Shown here piece after piece: positions 1 to 9,191 of a stretch of 64,000 nucleotides of DNA (its first letter is position 1; the number at the start of each line of letters is the position of its first letter). The position numbers were made by a program, and so were the translations under genes. The stretch covers positions 62,001-126,000 of the forward strand of contig JAFRRF010000034.1 of the NCBI GenBank assembly GCA_017428245.1, written 5' to 3'. Under the pieces are notes generated by a model. The model searched no databases. It saw only the letters and a list, made by a program, of their open reading frames with translations, and was not told where the DNA came from. This stretch comes from Bacteroidales bacterium. GTDB taxonomy: Bacteria; Bacteroidota; Bacteroidia; Bacteroidales; UBA932.

Positions 1-2
1 TC

Positions 3-1049
3 AACCTTGTCGTGGGAGAAGGCGCTCTCACGCTCCCTTCCACGATGTCGATCGGCATCATCCTGGGCACGGTACTCTTCGGGCCCATCGTCGACAAGTT
101 CGGATACAAATGGCTGCTGATCATCAGCTCGGTGCTAGCTTTGGCCGGCGTCCAGGGCCTGGCCCGCTTCAGCGTGCTTCCCTGGCTCCATGCGTCCATT
201 TTCTGTCTCGGACTGGGCGGCGGCATCCTCAACGGGCTGACCAACGCTCTGGTTTCAGACATCTACGACGATGACAAGCGTGGCGGACGGCTGGGCGTAC
301 TCGGCGCCTTCTACTGCATCGGCGCCCTGCTCTGGACCCTGCTGAACTATTTCCTGCCCGACTACAGCGTGCCGCTCAATGCGGTTTCCGTCGTAATGGC
401 CCTGTTCATCGTCTTTTTCTGCATGATAGCCTTCCCGAAAGCGAAACCGGCGGAGAATGTGTCGATCAACAAGTCGCTCGGGCTGCTGAAATACCCGGCA
501 TTGCTGCTCTTTGCGGTCGTACTGTTCTTTGAAAGCGGCTTCGAGGGCTGCAGCGGCAGCTTCACCGTTGAGTTCTTCAACCGGACCACGCCGATGGACA
601 CCAAAGCCGCCACCCTGGCGATGACCGTGTTCACCATCGGAATGATGGCCGGACGTTTTCCTTTGGGTGCAATCCAGCGCAGATTGAAGGCGGTCGGGAC
701 GCTCTACCTGTATCTGAGTGTCGCTCTCGTCGGTGTCGTACTCTTTATGCTCTGCAACGGGGAGACTGGCGCCTGCATCGCGATGGCACTGATCGGCTTC
801 GGTGTCGGAGCCACATTCCCGGTCGTCCTGAACTATGTCGGCGGAACGTTCCGCAACCAGTCCGGAACCGCCATGTCAATAGCCATTTTCATCGCCCTTG
901 TGGGACAGTTCACTTTCAATCGGCTGACGGGCAACGCATTCGCCGTAGGCAAATACGCCACCCTGCCGGCCTTGATGATGACGGCACTGGTTGCGATGAT
1001 GGTCATCGTCCCCCTCGCCCTGAAAGCGGCGAAGAAGAATCAGGCCTAA
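3..1049 (+). CDS. MFS sugar permease, 5' end cut by window edge
   Basis: Polytopic major facilitator superfamily transporter. The frame is open to the first base of the window, so the true start lies upstream; a GTG at 12 is inside the protein. About 345 residues are visible with at least ten hydrophobic segments. A motif-A-like loop, GPIVDKFGYK, sits near the visible N-terminus and the central loop contains AKPAENVSINKS. The overall look fits the FHS/FucP-like sugar permease group, but the substrate cannot be read from the sequence. The stop codon overlaps the stop of the convergent peroxidase gene by two to three bases. Confidence 0.8.
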   Translation, partial: NLVVGEGALTLPSTMSIGIILGTVLFGPIVDKFGYKWLLIISSVLALAGVQGLARFSVLPWLHASIFCLGLGGGILNGLTNALVSDIYDDDKRGGRLGVLGAFYCIGALLWTLLNYFLPDYSVPLNAVSVVMALFIVFFCMIAFPKAKPAENVSINKSLGLLKYPALLLFAVVLFFESGFEGCSGSFTVEFFNRTTPMDTKAATLAMTVFTIGMMAGRFPLGAIQRRLKAVGTLYLYLSVALVGVVLFMLCNGETGACIAMALIGFGVGATFPVVLNYVGGTFRNQSGTAMSIAIFIALVGQFTFNRLTGNAFAVGKYATLPALMMTALVAMMVIVPLALKAAKKNQA

Positions 1050-1654
1050 AGCAGTTTCTTGAGTTCCTTCTCGATGTCGGCTGCACCTGCGGTCGGCTCG
1101 AAGCGTGCGACCACCTGTCCCCGGCGGTTAATCAGGAACTTGGTGAAATTCCACTTGATGTCCGGATTCTGGTCGTACGCAGGATCCTGGCTACGGAAGC
1201 GCTGGTCCAGAAAAGCCCCGATCGGGTTCTCCAGGTCAAAGCCCTGGAAGCCCTGCTGCTCTTTCAACCAGACGTAGAGCGGATGGGCATTCTCTCCGTT
1301 GACTTCGATCTTGTCGAACTGCGGGAACTGGATGTTGAAATTCGCCGTGCAGAAATCGTGGATCTCATCATAAGTGCCGGGAGCCTGTTCGCCGAATTGG
1401 TTGCAGGGGAAATCGAGGATTTCGAATCCCTTGTCGCGATACTGCTCGTAGAGAGCTTCCAACTCCGTATACTGCGGGGTAAAACCACAGCGGGTAGCCG
1501 TATTGACCACCAGCAGTACTTTACCCTTGAATTTTGACAACGGTACCGCTTCGCCATTTTCATCGTTGACGGAGAACTGATAGACGCCTCCTTTCGGGCC
1601 GCAGCCGCAGACCATCGCAGTCGCCAGGACCAATAACAACGTTATTCTTTTCAT
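1046..1654 (-). CDS. Glutathione peroxidase-family lipoprotein
   Basis: Thiol peroxidase of the glutathione peroxidase family, about 202 aa, reducing hydroperoxides. The start was placed at ATG 1654 because MKRITLLLVLATAMVCGC is a lipoprotein signal and a -7 box lies just upstream; a longer frame to 1780 has no such support. The peroxidatic cysteine is in NTATRCGFTPQY, followed by the family blocks PCNQFGEQAPG and WNFTKFLI. The enzyme uses Cys, not selenocysteine. Membrane anchoring in the periplasm or outer membrane is inferred from the lipobox-like cysteine. It is convergent with the MFS gene. Confidence 0.88.
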   Translation of the reverse strand: MKRITLLLVLATAMVCGCGPKGGVYQFSVNDENGEAVPLSKFKGKVLLVVNTATRCGFTPQYTELEALYEQYRDKGFEILDFPCNQFGEQAPGTYDEIHDFCTANFNIQFPQFDKIEVNGENAHPLYVWLKEQQGFQGFDLENPIGAFLDQRFRSQDPAYDQNPDIKWNFTKFLINRRGQVVARFEPTAGAADIEKELKKLL

Positions 1655-1674
1655 AGCTTCGTATTTGATTGATA

Positions 1675-1682
1675 CAAAGATA
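1675..1682 (-). promoter_or_regulatory. -7 promoter box for peroxidase gene
   Basis: TATCTTTG on the minus strand, matching the Bacteroidota -7 consensus TAnnTTTG, 20 bases upstream of the ATG at 1654. It supports the chosen start. Confidence 0.65.
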
Positions 1683-1694
1683 TGAATTATCTTC

Positions 1695-3248
1695 CTAATC
1701 GGAAAGCCCGCGACGGTCGAGGAAACGGAATCCGGCGGCTTCCAACAGATGGGCAGGCCGGATGTCGGCCTCGCCGGCAAGGTCGGCGATGGTGCGGGCG
1801 ACTTTCAGGATGCGCGTGTACGCACGGGCGGAAAGCCCCATCCGGTCGAGGATCTGTTCCAGCGTATGCCGGCAGTCGTCGGAGAGCGGACAGAAACGGT
1901 CGATGAGCCGGGCGTTCATCGCCGCATTGGTGAAAATACCTTCATCGGCAAATCGGGCAGCCTGTACCGCCCGCGCGCGGGCCACCCGTTCCGCAATGTC
2001 CGCACTGCTCTCTTCCGGCGGCAAGAGGCCGGAAGGACCGGACAGCCCGAGCAGCTCCACGGCCGTCAGACTGTAAACGAATATTTGCAGATCGATCCGG
2101 TCCATCATCGGTCCGGAAATCCTCGACAGATAGCTTTCCACCGCTCCGCGCGTACAGGTGCAGCGCCCGGCCCGGTCTCCATAATAGCCGCACGGACAGG
2201 GATTCATCGAAGCGATCAGCATGAAAGAGGCCGGATAGACGACCTTATACCGGGCCCGGGAGATCGTAACCCGTCCGTCTTCCAGCGGTTGCCGGAGCGC
2301 ATCGAGCAGGACACGGCTGAACTGGGCGATTTCATCGAGATAGAGGACTCCATGATGCGCCAAAGACACCTCTCCCGGACCGGCCTGCGGTCCGCCGCCG
2401 ATCAGCGAAACAAGGCTGGCACTATGATGCGGCGCCCTGAAAGGCCGTTCCCGCATCAGTCCGCCTATGCGGAACCCTTTTCCAGCCACGGAATAGATCT
2501 TTCCCGTTTCAATGGCCTCGTCGCGGGTCATCGGCGGAAGAATGGAAGGCAGGCAGGAAGCCATCAGGCTTTTCCCGCTGCCGGGACTGCCGACCATGAT
2601 CAGGTTGTGTCCGCCGGCCGCTGCGATCTCCAGGCCCCGCTTGGCCACGTGCTGGCCGCGGACCTGACGGAAATCATTGCCCGACGGGCGAAAAACGTCG
2701 GGGGCGACCGGCTTCCGTACGAGCAGCCTGTCGCAGTCATCCTGTTGCGACAGCACCTCTATCGCTTCGGCCAGCGTCGAGACACCATAGACCGACAGGC
2801 CGTCTACTTCTGCTGCCTCCAGCGCCGTTTCAGCCGGGAAAACACAGCCGAGGAAACCGGCCTCCCGCGCCTGAAGCGCCACGGGAAGCGCTCCGGTCAC
2901 CGGCCGGATGCGACCGTCGAGCGCCAGCTCGCCCATAATGACAAACTGACCGCAAGCGGGCAGTTTTACCTGCTCCGACACGGCCAGCATCCCCATCGCG
3001 ATGGCCAGGTCGTAAGCCGACCCTTCTTTCCGGATATCGGCCGGAGCCAGATTGACCACCAGCCTGCGGCCCGGAATCCGGAAACCGTAGGACGTCAGTG
3101 CCGTGACAACCCGCAGCAGGCTCTCCCGGACGGCGCTGTCGGGCAATCCGACCAAATGGATGCCGATCCCCACGGACAAATCGACCTCAACCGTCACAAT
3201 GACCGCCTCAACGCCGACACACGTCGCACAATAGCATTTATTCAACAT
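1695..3248 (-). CDS. comM: YifB/ComM family Mg-chelatase-like AAA+ ATPase
   Basis: Full-length (517 aa) member of the ComM/YifB family, a hexameric AAA+ ATPase related to magnesium chelatase; ComM in proteobacteria promotes branch migration during natural transformation. The N-terminal ChlI-like domain starts with the conserved VEVDLSVGIGIHLVGLPD. Walker A is GSPGSGKS at about residues 220-227 and Walker B is GVLYLDEI. A C-terminal Mg-chelatase domain contains DRIDLQIFV and the PCGYYGD cysteine-rich loop. Starting at ATG 3248 gives a leader of about 20 bases after a -7 box. Function in this organism is inferred from the family. Confidence 0.93.
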   Translation of the reverse strand: MLNKCYCATCVGVEAVIVTVEVDLSVGIGIHLVGLPDSAVRESLLRVVTALTSYGFRIPGRRLVVNLAPADIRKEGSAYDLAIAMGMLAVSEQVKLPACGQFVIMGELALDGRIRPVTGALPVALQAREAGFLGCVFPAETALEAAEVDGLSVYGVSTLAEAIEVLSQQDDCDRLLVRKPVAPDVFRPSGNDFRQVRGQHVAKRGLEIAAAGGHNLIMVGSPGSGKSLMASCLPSILPPMTRDEAIETGKIYSVAGKGFRIGGLMRERPFRAPHHSASLVSLIGGGPQAGPGEVSLAHHGVLYLDEIAQFSRVLLDALRQPLEDGRVTISRARYKVVYPASFMLIASMNPCPCGYYGDRAGRCTCTRGAVESYLSRISGPMMDRIDLQIFVYSLTAVELLGLSGPSGLLPPEESSADIAERVARARAVQAARFADEGIFTNAAMNARLIDRFCPLSDDCRHTLEQILDRMGLSARAYTRILKVARTIADLAGEADIRPAHLLEAAGFRFLDRRGLSD

Positions 3249-3274
3249 CGTTCTTGCATCTTATGTTACCACCG

Positions 3275-3282
3275 CAAAGATA
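3275..3282 (-). promoter_or_regulatory. -7 promoter box for comM
   Basis: TATCTTTG on the minus strand, 26 bases upstream of the comM ATG. Confidence 0.65.
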
Positions 3283-3300
3283 GGATGGACGGGATGCAAG

Positions 3301-3330
3301 AAAAAAAACGGTTAAAAGATTAACCGTTTT
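3301..3330 (-). terminator. Rho-independent terminator of the sigma/barrel operon
   Basis: Perfect 11-bp inverted repeat (3305-3315 with 3320-3330, AAAACGGTTAA arms, four-base loop). On the minus strand it is followed by a run of T (A at 3301-3308 on the plus strand). It lies 40 bases past the stop of the gene ending at 3371. Confidence 0.85.
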
Positions 3331-3370
3331 CCATAAAAATCAAAAATATGTGTGTTTTAAATGTGTGTGT

Positions 3371-4564
3371 CTAGAGTTTGAACCGGAGACCGACCTCGAA
3401 ACGGGCCTGCAGCGGCTGCTGTGTCCGGATGCTGAACGGCTGGCTGTTGTCGAAATAGTACACCAGGCTCGGGTCGAAATACAAGCCCAGGCGCGGGATA
3501 AACCAATACTCGGCACCCAGGCCGACCTTCGCCGACCACTGGACGCCGCCCACCTTCTCGTGCAGCGTATTGCTGCCATAGACGTAACGCTGGGACACGC
3601 ATTTCTCAACCGCACCGCCGGCCGAGGCATAGAAGCCGAAGGAAGGCGTCTGGACGAGATGGTAGGAAAGCGCCAGCGGAACACCCACATAGTGCAACTG
3701 GTTGTACGCACCCGCGAAATGCTCTTTATTGACCAGCATGTCATACTGGGACACCAGATAGGTATAGGTCAGGCCTGTGGCGACCGACAGCCGGCCGGAA
3801 AGGGCCGTCTCGAACTGGAGACCAAAGCTCAGCGGCGAAAAGAATTTCGGGGCATTCGTCAGACTGACCGGCTCCACCGCCGAAGAGGCCTGCCCCTTCC
3901 CGCCCTGGGAAGAAGCGTGCGACGGACTGGCTCTGTAGATCAGGTCGTTGTCGGAAGCAACCGTCGTCAGATTGGATAATATGGTGATTCGGGATGTGTG
4001 TGTGTCGCGGGATTTATTTTCTTCCGATTCGTTCCAGAAACCGTCGGGAAGGTCGTTTTCCGTGAGCATCGGGCGGCTGTCGGAAGGTTGCTCCGGAGGC
4101 AGGACTGCGACAGGCTCTTCCACGGTCGGTTCTTCCACAACCGGTTCTTCCACAACCGGCGTCACTTCGGCAGGCACTTCCTCTTTTACCGTTCCGGCAG
4201 GAATCGCCGGCTTTGTCACAGCGGCCTGCGCCGTAACCTGATTTTTCGTGAACGAGGCGATCTGCTCCGCAATCGGTGCAATCTCTCCGGAAGGTGCGGC
4301 CGGCGTAACTTCCTGAGGCTGTACCGACTGTGCGATCCGGACCGGCGCCTCAGGCTGCTTCCCGTCTTTCGGACCGCGGAACACCAGCAGCGCCACGGCC
4401 AGACCGGCCGCCGCAGCCACCGCGCCTGTTGCGAAACGTCGCAGCAGAATACGGCGGTGACGACGGGCCAGCCCCTGACTGATGCCTTCCCAGACATCAG
4501 GAGCCGCTTCGGTCACTCCTTCGAGCCGATCCCGGAGGATCTTGTCGAACTCATTTCTTTCCAT
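3371..4564 (-). CDS. Membrane-anchored protein with C-terminal beta-barrel domain, coupled to an ECF sigma factor
   Basis: 397 aa of unknown function, recognisable only by layout. Residues 1-42 are charged and probably cytoplasmic. One hydrophobic helix spans 45-63. Residues 70-160 are Pro/Val/Glu rich with VEEP repeats at 138-151, probably a periplasmic spacer. From about 235 to the end there are alternating strands with aromatic residues typical of PorT-like outer-membrane barrel domains. The gene overlaps the end of the sigma factor gene by 14 bases, so the pair is co-translated. The N-terminal segment may therefore act as an anti-sigma domain; this is inference, since no zinc-finger (ZAS) motif is visible. 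Confidence 0.75.
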   Translation of the reverse strand: MERNEFDKILRDRLEGVTEAAPDVWEGISQGLARRHRRILLRRFATGAVAAAAGLAVALLVFRGPKDGKQPEAPVRIAQSVQPQEVTPAAPSGEIAPIAEQIASFTKNQVTAQAAVTKPAIPAGTVKEEVPAEVTPVVEEPVVEEPTVEEPVAVLPPEQPSDSRPMLTENDLPDGFWNESEENKSRDTHTSRITILSNLTTVASDNDLIYRASPSHASSQGGKGQASSAVEPVSLTNAPKFFSPLSFGLQFETALSGRLSVATGLTYTYLVSQYDMLVNKEHFAGAYNQLHYVGVPLALSYHLVQTPSFGFYASAGGAVEKCVSQRYVYGSNTLHEKVGGVQWSAKVGLGAEYWFIPRLGLYFDPSLVYYFDNSQPFSIRTQQPLQARFEVGLRFKL

Positions 4565-5108
4565 TGTATAATTTTTTTATCTTTTCCTGCAAAAGGGTTC
4601 TCGCACGACTGACCTGGGATCGCGAAGACTGCTCGGTAATACCGAGCAACGCCCCCACTTCCGCGTGAGAGTACCCATCCAACACGAACAAGTTGAAGGT
4701 GCTGCGCAGCCCCGGGGGCAACTGCGCGATCTGATCGAGGATCTCCTTTGTACTCAGCTGCTCCAGCACACCATGCTCCAGCACGCCGCCCAGCTCAGGC
4801 GACTCGGCAATGTCTTCGGAATATCTGAGTGCATCCCCCTTACGGATCTGCATCAGACAGGCATTGACGAAAATCTTCCGCATCCAGCCCTCGAACGAAC
4901 CTTCTCCCTTGTAGGTATCAATCTTGTCAAAGACCGTCAGGAACCCGTCCTGAAGTACATCTTTCGCATCTTCCCGCCCCAAATAACGCACACACACCGG
5001 ATACATCACCGATGCATAACGTTCATAGAGTATCCGCTGCGAATTCCTGTCGCCGCGGACACAGCCGGCAATCAGTTGAGCTTCGTCGTATTTGGAAGGT
5101 TCACTCAT
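4551..5108 (-). CDS. ECF-type RNA polymerase sigma factor
   Basis: 185 aa sigma-70 family factor of the extracytoplasmic-function type. Region 2 is at about 25-95 (ILYERYASVMYPVCVRYLG, DAKDVLQDGFLTVFDKI, WMRKIFVNACLMQ) and region 4 at about 120-180 (LPPGLRSTFNLFVLDGYSHAEVG with a helix-turn-helix). Regions 1.1 and 3 are absent, as is usual for ECF factors. It is followed directly, with a 14-base overlap, by a transmembrane protein that is its likely partner. The regulon cannot be deduced; no self-promoter was recognised with confidence upstream of 5108. Confidence 0.92.
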   Translation of the reverse strand: MSEPSKYDEAQLIAGCVRGDRNSQRILYERYASVMYPVCVRYLGREDAKDVLQDGFLTVFDKIDTYKGEGSFEGWMRKIFVNACLMQIRKGDALRYSEDIAESPELGGVLEHGVLEQLSTKEILDQIAQLPPGLRSTFNLFVLDGYSHAEVGALLGITEQSSRSQVSRARTLLQEKIKKLYNGKK

Positions 5109-5199
5109 CGCTTGCTTTTATTAGATGCAAAAAGGGGGTCGAATGTTGCGTCCGACCAAAAAAATATTTTGGTTTATTTTTTGTTCAATGGATAACCAC

Positions 5200-5207
5200 T
5201 ATTTTTG
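5200..5207 (+). promoter_or_regulatory. -7 promoter box for TPR/EnvC operon
   Basis: TATTTTTG matches TAnnTTTG, 20 bases before the ATG at 5228. A TTTG at 5180-5183 could be the -33 element, although the 16-base spacing is short. Confidence 0.5.
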
Positions 5208-5227
5208 TAACGAATTTAGAAAAAAAG

Positions 5228-6871
5228 ATGGATAGTTCAAGATTTTTGCGCACGATTGTCGTCGGCGTTTTTCTTCTCTTCGCCTCTTTCGGCCTCAACG
5301 CCCAATCCGCAAAGTACATCGACGCCTTGAAGTATTACCAGCAGGGTGAACTGCAGGAAGCGGCGAAACTGTTCCGGGAAGAGGTCCGGGAGAATCCCGC
5401 CAACGACGCCGCCTGCTATTATCTTGCCTCCATTTCCGCAGCCGGCAGCGGTCACGAAGCCGAAACGGAAAACTGGCTCAAGCAGGCGATCTCCCTTTCA
5501 CCCGACAACTTCTGGTACAAATACACGCTCGCGCTTTTCTACCTCAATACCGAACGCCAGGAACTGGCCGTCCCGATGCTTGAAAAGCTTACGGCCGATT
5601 ATCCGAAGAAAAGCGACCTGTATTTCGACCTGATCAATGTATATCTTTCCGACAACGATATCCAGAAAGCGCTCGCGACGCTCGACAAGATCGATGCCAT
5701 CAAGGGAAAAAGCGACGCGGTCGGACTCACCCGGGCGGAATTGCAACTGAAAAGCGCCGACGCGAACCCCGACAGCGTTTATGCTGCCCTGGCAGACTAC
5801 TATGAGGAATGCCGGACACCCCGCATCGCCACGGCGCTGGGCGACTTCTACGCCAACACCTATCGTGACTCGATTGCCCTTCGCTACTACGACGAAGCCC
5901 TCGCCATCTCTCCGGACTACACGCCGGCCTGGCTCGGAAAATCCGGTGTCTATCAGGTTCTCCGGCAGTACGACAGCTTCTTCGGCAGCTTTTCGCACGT
6001 CCTGCGAGATCCCTACATCCTTCCGGCGGCCAAAGCGGGACAGATTGAGCAGATGCTCTCCAACCCGCAGTTCGTGCGTACTTTCTCCGAAGATTTCGAC
6101 CGGATGATGACCGACCTGCACGAAACCCATCCGACCGACACCACCGTCAACGCCCTGATCGGCAGTTACTACTACAGGACGTCCCGCCCGGAACAAGCCC
6201 TCGAGGTAATGCGGCAGAACATGCTGCAGCACCCGCAGAGTTCCGACGCCACCCTCTCCTATCTCATCCTGCTCTATTACCAGCAGGCCTGGCAGACGCT
6301 CGCCACTGAAGCGGCGGACGCTATCGTCCGCTTCCCCGGCAATCCCGACATGCTGCAGCTGAGAGCCATCGCCAATATGCAGCAGAAGGAATACGCCGCC
6401 GCCCTCGACGATTACAACGCCATCGTCAATCTCAATCCAAAGGATACGACGGTCGCCAAGGTCACCTATTCTTCCATCGGAGATATCTATCACCTGATGG
6501 GCGACAGCAAGAAAGCCTACAAGTATTATGAGAAGGCGCTCAAGATCGATCCGGAATACAACCCGGTCCTCAACAACTACGCCTATTACCTGTCGCTGGA
6601 AGGAAAGAACCTCAAGAAAGCCAAGGAGATGAGCCGCAAGACCATCACCGCGGAACCCGACAACCCCACCTACCTTGACACCTATGCCTGGATCCTTCAC
6701 CTGCTCGGGGAGGACATCGAAGCCAAGGCCATCTTCAAGCACGCCATGCTGTACGGCGGAAAAGAGAGCAAAACCATCCTGACGCATTACGCCAGGGTCC
6801 TGGAGACACTCGGCGAAACGGATCTGGCCAATATCTATTACAACCAGGCTTCGGCCATGACCGAGGATTAA
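5228..6871 (+). CDS. Exported tetratricopeptide-repeat protein
   Basis: 547 aa with a signal peptide ending near FGLNAQ and then tandem TPR helices over most of the length (for example ALKYYQQGELQEAAKLFREE near the start and KKAYKYYEKALKIDPEYNPVLNNYAYYL near residues 415-445). TPR arrays mediate protein-protein contacts in the periplasm. The start at 5228 was preferred to upstream starts because it gives a clean signal peptide and follows a -7 box. The next gene, an EnvC-like protein, begins 12 bases after the stop, so both probably act in envelope or cell-wall processes. The specific partner is unknown. Confidence 0.85.
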   Translation: MDSSRFLRTIVVGVFLLFASFGLNAQSAKYIDALKYYQQGELQEAAKLFREEVRENPANDAACYYLASISAAGSGHEAETENWLKQAISLSPDNFWYKYTLALFYLNTERQELAVPMLEKLTADYPKKSDLYFDLINVYLSDNDIQKALATLDKIDAIKGKSDAVGLTRAELQLKSADANPDSVYAALADYYEECRTPRIATALGDFYANTYRDSIALRYYDEALAISPDYTPAWLGKSGVYQVLRQYDSFFGSFSHVLRDPYILPAAKAGQIEQMLSNPQFVRTFSEDFDRMMTDLHETHPTDTTVNALIGSYYYRTSRPEQALEVMRQNMLQHPQSSDATLSYLILLYYQQAWQTLATEAADAIVRFPGNPDMLQLRAIANMQQKEYAAALDDYNAIVNLNPKDTTVAKVTYSSIGDIYHLMGDSKKAYKYYEKALKIDPEYNPVLNNYAYYLSLEGKNLKKAKEMSRKTITAEPDNPTYLDTYAWILHLLGEDIEAKAIFKHAMLYGGKESKTILTHYARVLETLGETDLANIYYNQASAMTED

Positions 6872-6883
6872 ACCGGCCGCACG

Positions 6884-8050
6884 ATGAAAAAAACTTTTCT
6901 TCTGATCCTGCTGACCCTGACCGCCGCAGCCGCCTTCGGACAAGACGTCTCGAAGCAGACCGAGCGCAAGCGCAAGATCGAGGAGGAGATCAATTTCATC
7001 GACAACCAGCTCAAATCGATTACCAGCCGGCAGAAGGCCACTACGGAGCAGCTCTCGCTCATCCGCAAGCGCGTCTCGGACCGGAGATCGCTGATCAGCG
7101 ACCTCGACAGGAAGATTGCCGTGATCAACGACGAGATGACGGCCAAACAGCGCGAGATCAACCGCCTTCAGAAAGAACTCGACACACTGTCGGCGTATTA
7201 CGACAAACTCATCTACAACACGTACAAGAACCGCGACACGAAAGTCTGGTTCATGTATATCCTTTCGAGCAGGAATATCGGTCAGGGCTACCGCCGCTTT
7301 GCTTTCCTGAAGAACCTGGCGGGCGAAGTAAGCACGCAGGCCGGCAAGATGCGGGACAAGCAGGAAGAACTCTCCGCCGAACGGGAAAAACTGGCCGGCA
7401 TCAAGGCGGAAGCGGTTTCCGCCAAGGCCGAACGCGAGTCGGAATACCGCAAACTCGTGGCCGAGGAGAAGAAATCCCAGGACGACATCAAGCGCCTGGC
7501 CAAGAGTGAGAAGCAATACCGCGCCGACCTGGCCGCCAAGAAAAAGGAAGTGGAGAGGCTCAACAAGGAAATCCAGAAGATGCTCAAGACCACGGTGGCC
7601 GAGCAGAAAAAGGACAACACAAAGATCGATACGGCCCTCTCCGGCAAGTTCCAGCAGAACAGAGGAAAATTGCCCTGGCCGCTCAAGCAGGGTGTGATTA
7701 CGGAACACTTCGGAATCCATAACCACCCGGTTTATACGAGCCTGAAACTGCCCGACAACCCCGGTGTCACCTTCTCCACTATCAAGGGTGCCGACGTCTT
7801 CTGCGTTTTCGACGGTGAAGTCCGCAAGGTCTTCGTGATGCCAGGCTACAACCAGTGCGTACTGGTGCAGCACGGCGAGTATTTCACTTTGTACTGCAAA
7901 CTGTCGAAAGTGTCGGTCAAGAGCGGGCAGAAAGTCACTACGGGCGAAAAGCTCGGCTCCCTCGAAATCGATGCCAATACGTCATCCCTGCATTTCCAGA
8001 TCTGGAAAGGCACGGAGAAACAGGATCCCGAGCGCTGGCTCAGGAAATAG
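6884..8050 (+). CDS. EnvC-like murein hydrolase activator (coiled coil plus degenerate M23/LytM domain)
   Basis: 388 aa with a signal peptide (ends near AAAFGQ), long coiled coils at about 20-250 rich in Lys/Glu/Gln, and a C-terminal LytM/M23 fold from about 262. The M23 zinc ligands are not intact: the usual H-x-H near the end is S-L-H in SSLHFQIW, and the usual YAHL is YCKL. This matches EnvC/NlpD-type proteins, which do not cut peptidoglycan themselves but activate amidases at the division site. It is in an operon with the upstream TPR protein. The amidase partner is not in the window. Confidence 0.87.
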   Translation: MKKTFLLILLTLTAAAAFGQDVSKQTERKRKIEEEINFIDNQLKSITSRQKATTEQLSLIRKRVSDRRSLISDLDRKIAVINDEMTAKQREINRLQKELDTLSAYYDKLIYNTYKNRDTKVWFMYILSSRNIGQGYRRFAFLKNLAGEVSTQAGKMRDKQEELSAEREKLAGIKAEAVSAKAERESEYRKLVAEEKKSQDDIKRLAKSEKQYRADLAAKKKEVERLNKEIQKMLKTTVAEQKKDNTKIDTALSGKFQQNRGKLPWPLKQGVITEHFGIHNHPVYTSLKLPDNPGVTFSTIKGADVFCVFDGEVRKVFVMPGYNQCVLVQHGEYFTLYCKLSKVSVKSGQKVTTGEKLGSLEIDANTSSLHFQIWKGTEKQDPERWLRK

Positions 8051-8052
8051 GC

Positions 8053-9186
8053 CTATTTCAGCGCCTCGGGGTTGTTGTACACCGGACCGGCGTAAATCTT
8101 CAGGTAGAGTTCCCGCAATTTGGTGGCATCCAGGGCCGGATAGCCGCCGATGTCACGCTGCATCTTGGCCAGGAACCGTTCCCGGAGTTCCGGCGCGTAC
8201 AGGCCGGCGAAACGGCTGCTGTCGTTGAGCAGGTCCCAAGCAAGATAATTGGTATCCCACAACCGGTACCCCTTCCATACCTGCGCGTCGATCTGCGCAG
8301 CCACGGAATGGATATCTTCACGGCGAAGCGGATTGCAGAAATCCGACACGTCGATCGGATGGCCTACGGAAAGATGGACGTTTCCCTTGGGGGACGTAAT
8401 GCCGGTGATGATGCTCTGCAGATCCTCGCCCGGTGCCTTGACATACGGCTGCCCGTCGAGCGAACGGTAAAGTTCGACGGCTTTCAGGATATCGCACGGT
8501 TCCCATTGATAGGAAATCGAAAGCGGCGTGATATGGAGCGCCTCCACCTGCGACTTCTTGTTTCCGTCAATCAGAAGCATCCGCACCAGGCCGGGCTCGG
8601 TCCGGTCGAGGCCGTCTTTCGTACGGCCGTTGCGCTGGGCGATCCAGAGCGACTCCCCGTGCGATACCACATAGTTGATATAAGCAGAAAGGTGCATCGA
8701 CGAACGGAGGAAACTCCGGACGTTGCCCGTCTTCCGGTCGGTCTTGAACATTTTGTTCGACAATCCGAAATCGACCACGAAACGGGGCTCCATCAAGTTG
8801 CTGCCGAAGGTGATGTGACAGGTCTCGAGGCCGTGTTCGTGAAGGACGATCTGGTGCAGGTAGGCATCCATCACAATATCCCTGTGGTTGGAGATATACA
8901 ACGTACCGTAGCTGCCGTCAATCGACTCCGCGCCCGTCGATGTAAAAGAGGTCATCGTCTTGCCGACCAGTGTCATACAGAGCGGAAGCATCACTTCCAG
9001 CTGGAACTGGTCGGTCGTCCGGATGGCGCGCAGGCGCGCCTTGAACACTTCCACGTCGATGTCCCGGTCGAGGAACTTAAGGGCGGGTATCAGGAGGGGA
9101 TCCGAAGCCATCCGCTCCATTGCGGCGGGAATCTCGGAATCATAGTAGGGACGGATGTCGTCGAATTCTTTCGGAAGCTGGATCAT
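8053..9186 (-). CDS. Glycerol-phosphate-type acyltransferase with NHRD motif, last gene of pigment operon
   Basis: About 377 aa, starting at ATG 9186. The acceptor motif ISNHRDIVMDA near residue 105 and the later block WIAQRNGRTKDG correspond to blocks I and III of PlsB/PlsC acyltransferases. The spacing from His to the second Asp is five residues rather than the canonical four (HX4D). No membrane helix is evident. It lies 5 bases downstream of the AMP ligase gene and ends the 17-gene minus-strand operon. A role in attaching an acyl chain to a lipid carrier of the aryl polyene is inferred from context; a housekeeping phospholipid role is possible. Confidence 0.75.
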   Translation of the reverse strand: MIQLPKEFDDIRPYYDSEIPAAMERMASDPLLIPALKFLDRDIDVEVFKARLRAIRTTDQFQLEVMLPLCMTLVGKTMTSFTSTGAESIDGSYGTLYISNHRDIVMDAYLHQIVLHEHGLETCHITFGSNLMEPRFVVDFGLSNKMFKTDRKTGNVRSFLRSSMHLSAYINYVVSHGESLWIAQRNGRTKDGLDRTEPGLVRMLLIDGNKKSQVEALHITPLSISYQWEPCDILKAVELYRSLDGQPYVKAPGEDLQSIITGITSPKGNVHLSVGHPIDVSDFCNPLRREDIHSVAAQIDAQVWKGYRLWDTNYLAWDLLNDSSRFAGLYAPELRERFLAKMQRDIGGYPALDATKLRELYLKIYAGPVYNNPEALK

Positions 9187-9191
9187 AAGGC

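Noticed and set aside
5498..7873. Very long open frame on the minus strand opposite the TPR and EnvC-like genes
   Set aside because: Its frame crosses two real genes, its translation is a low-complexity mix of Leu, Val, Arg and Gly typical of the antisense of GC-rich coding DNA, and no domain is visible.
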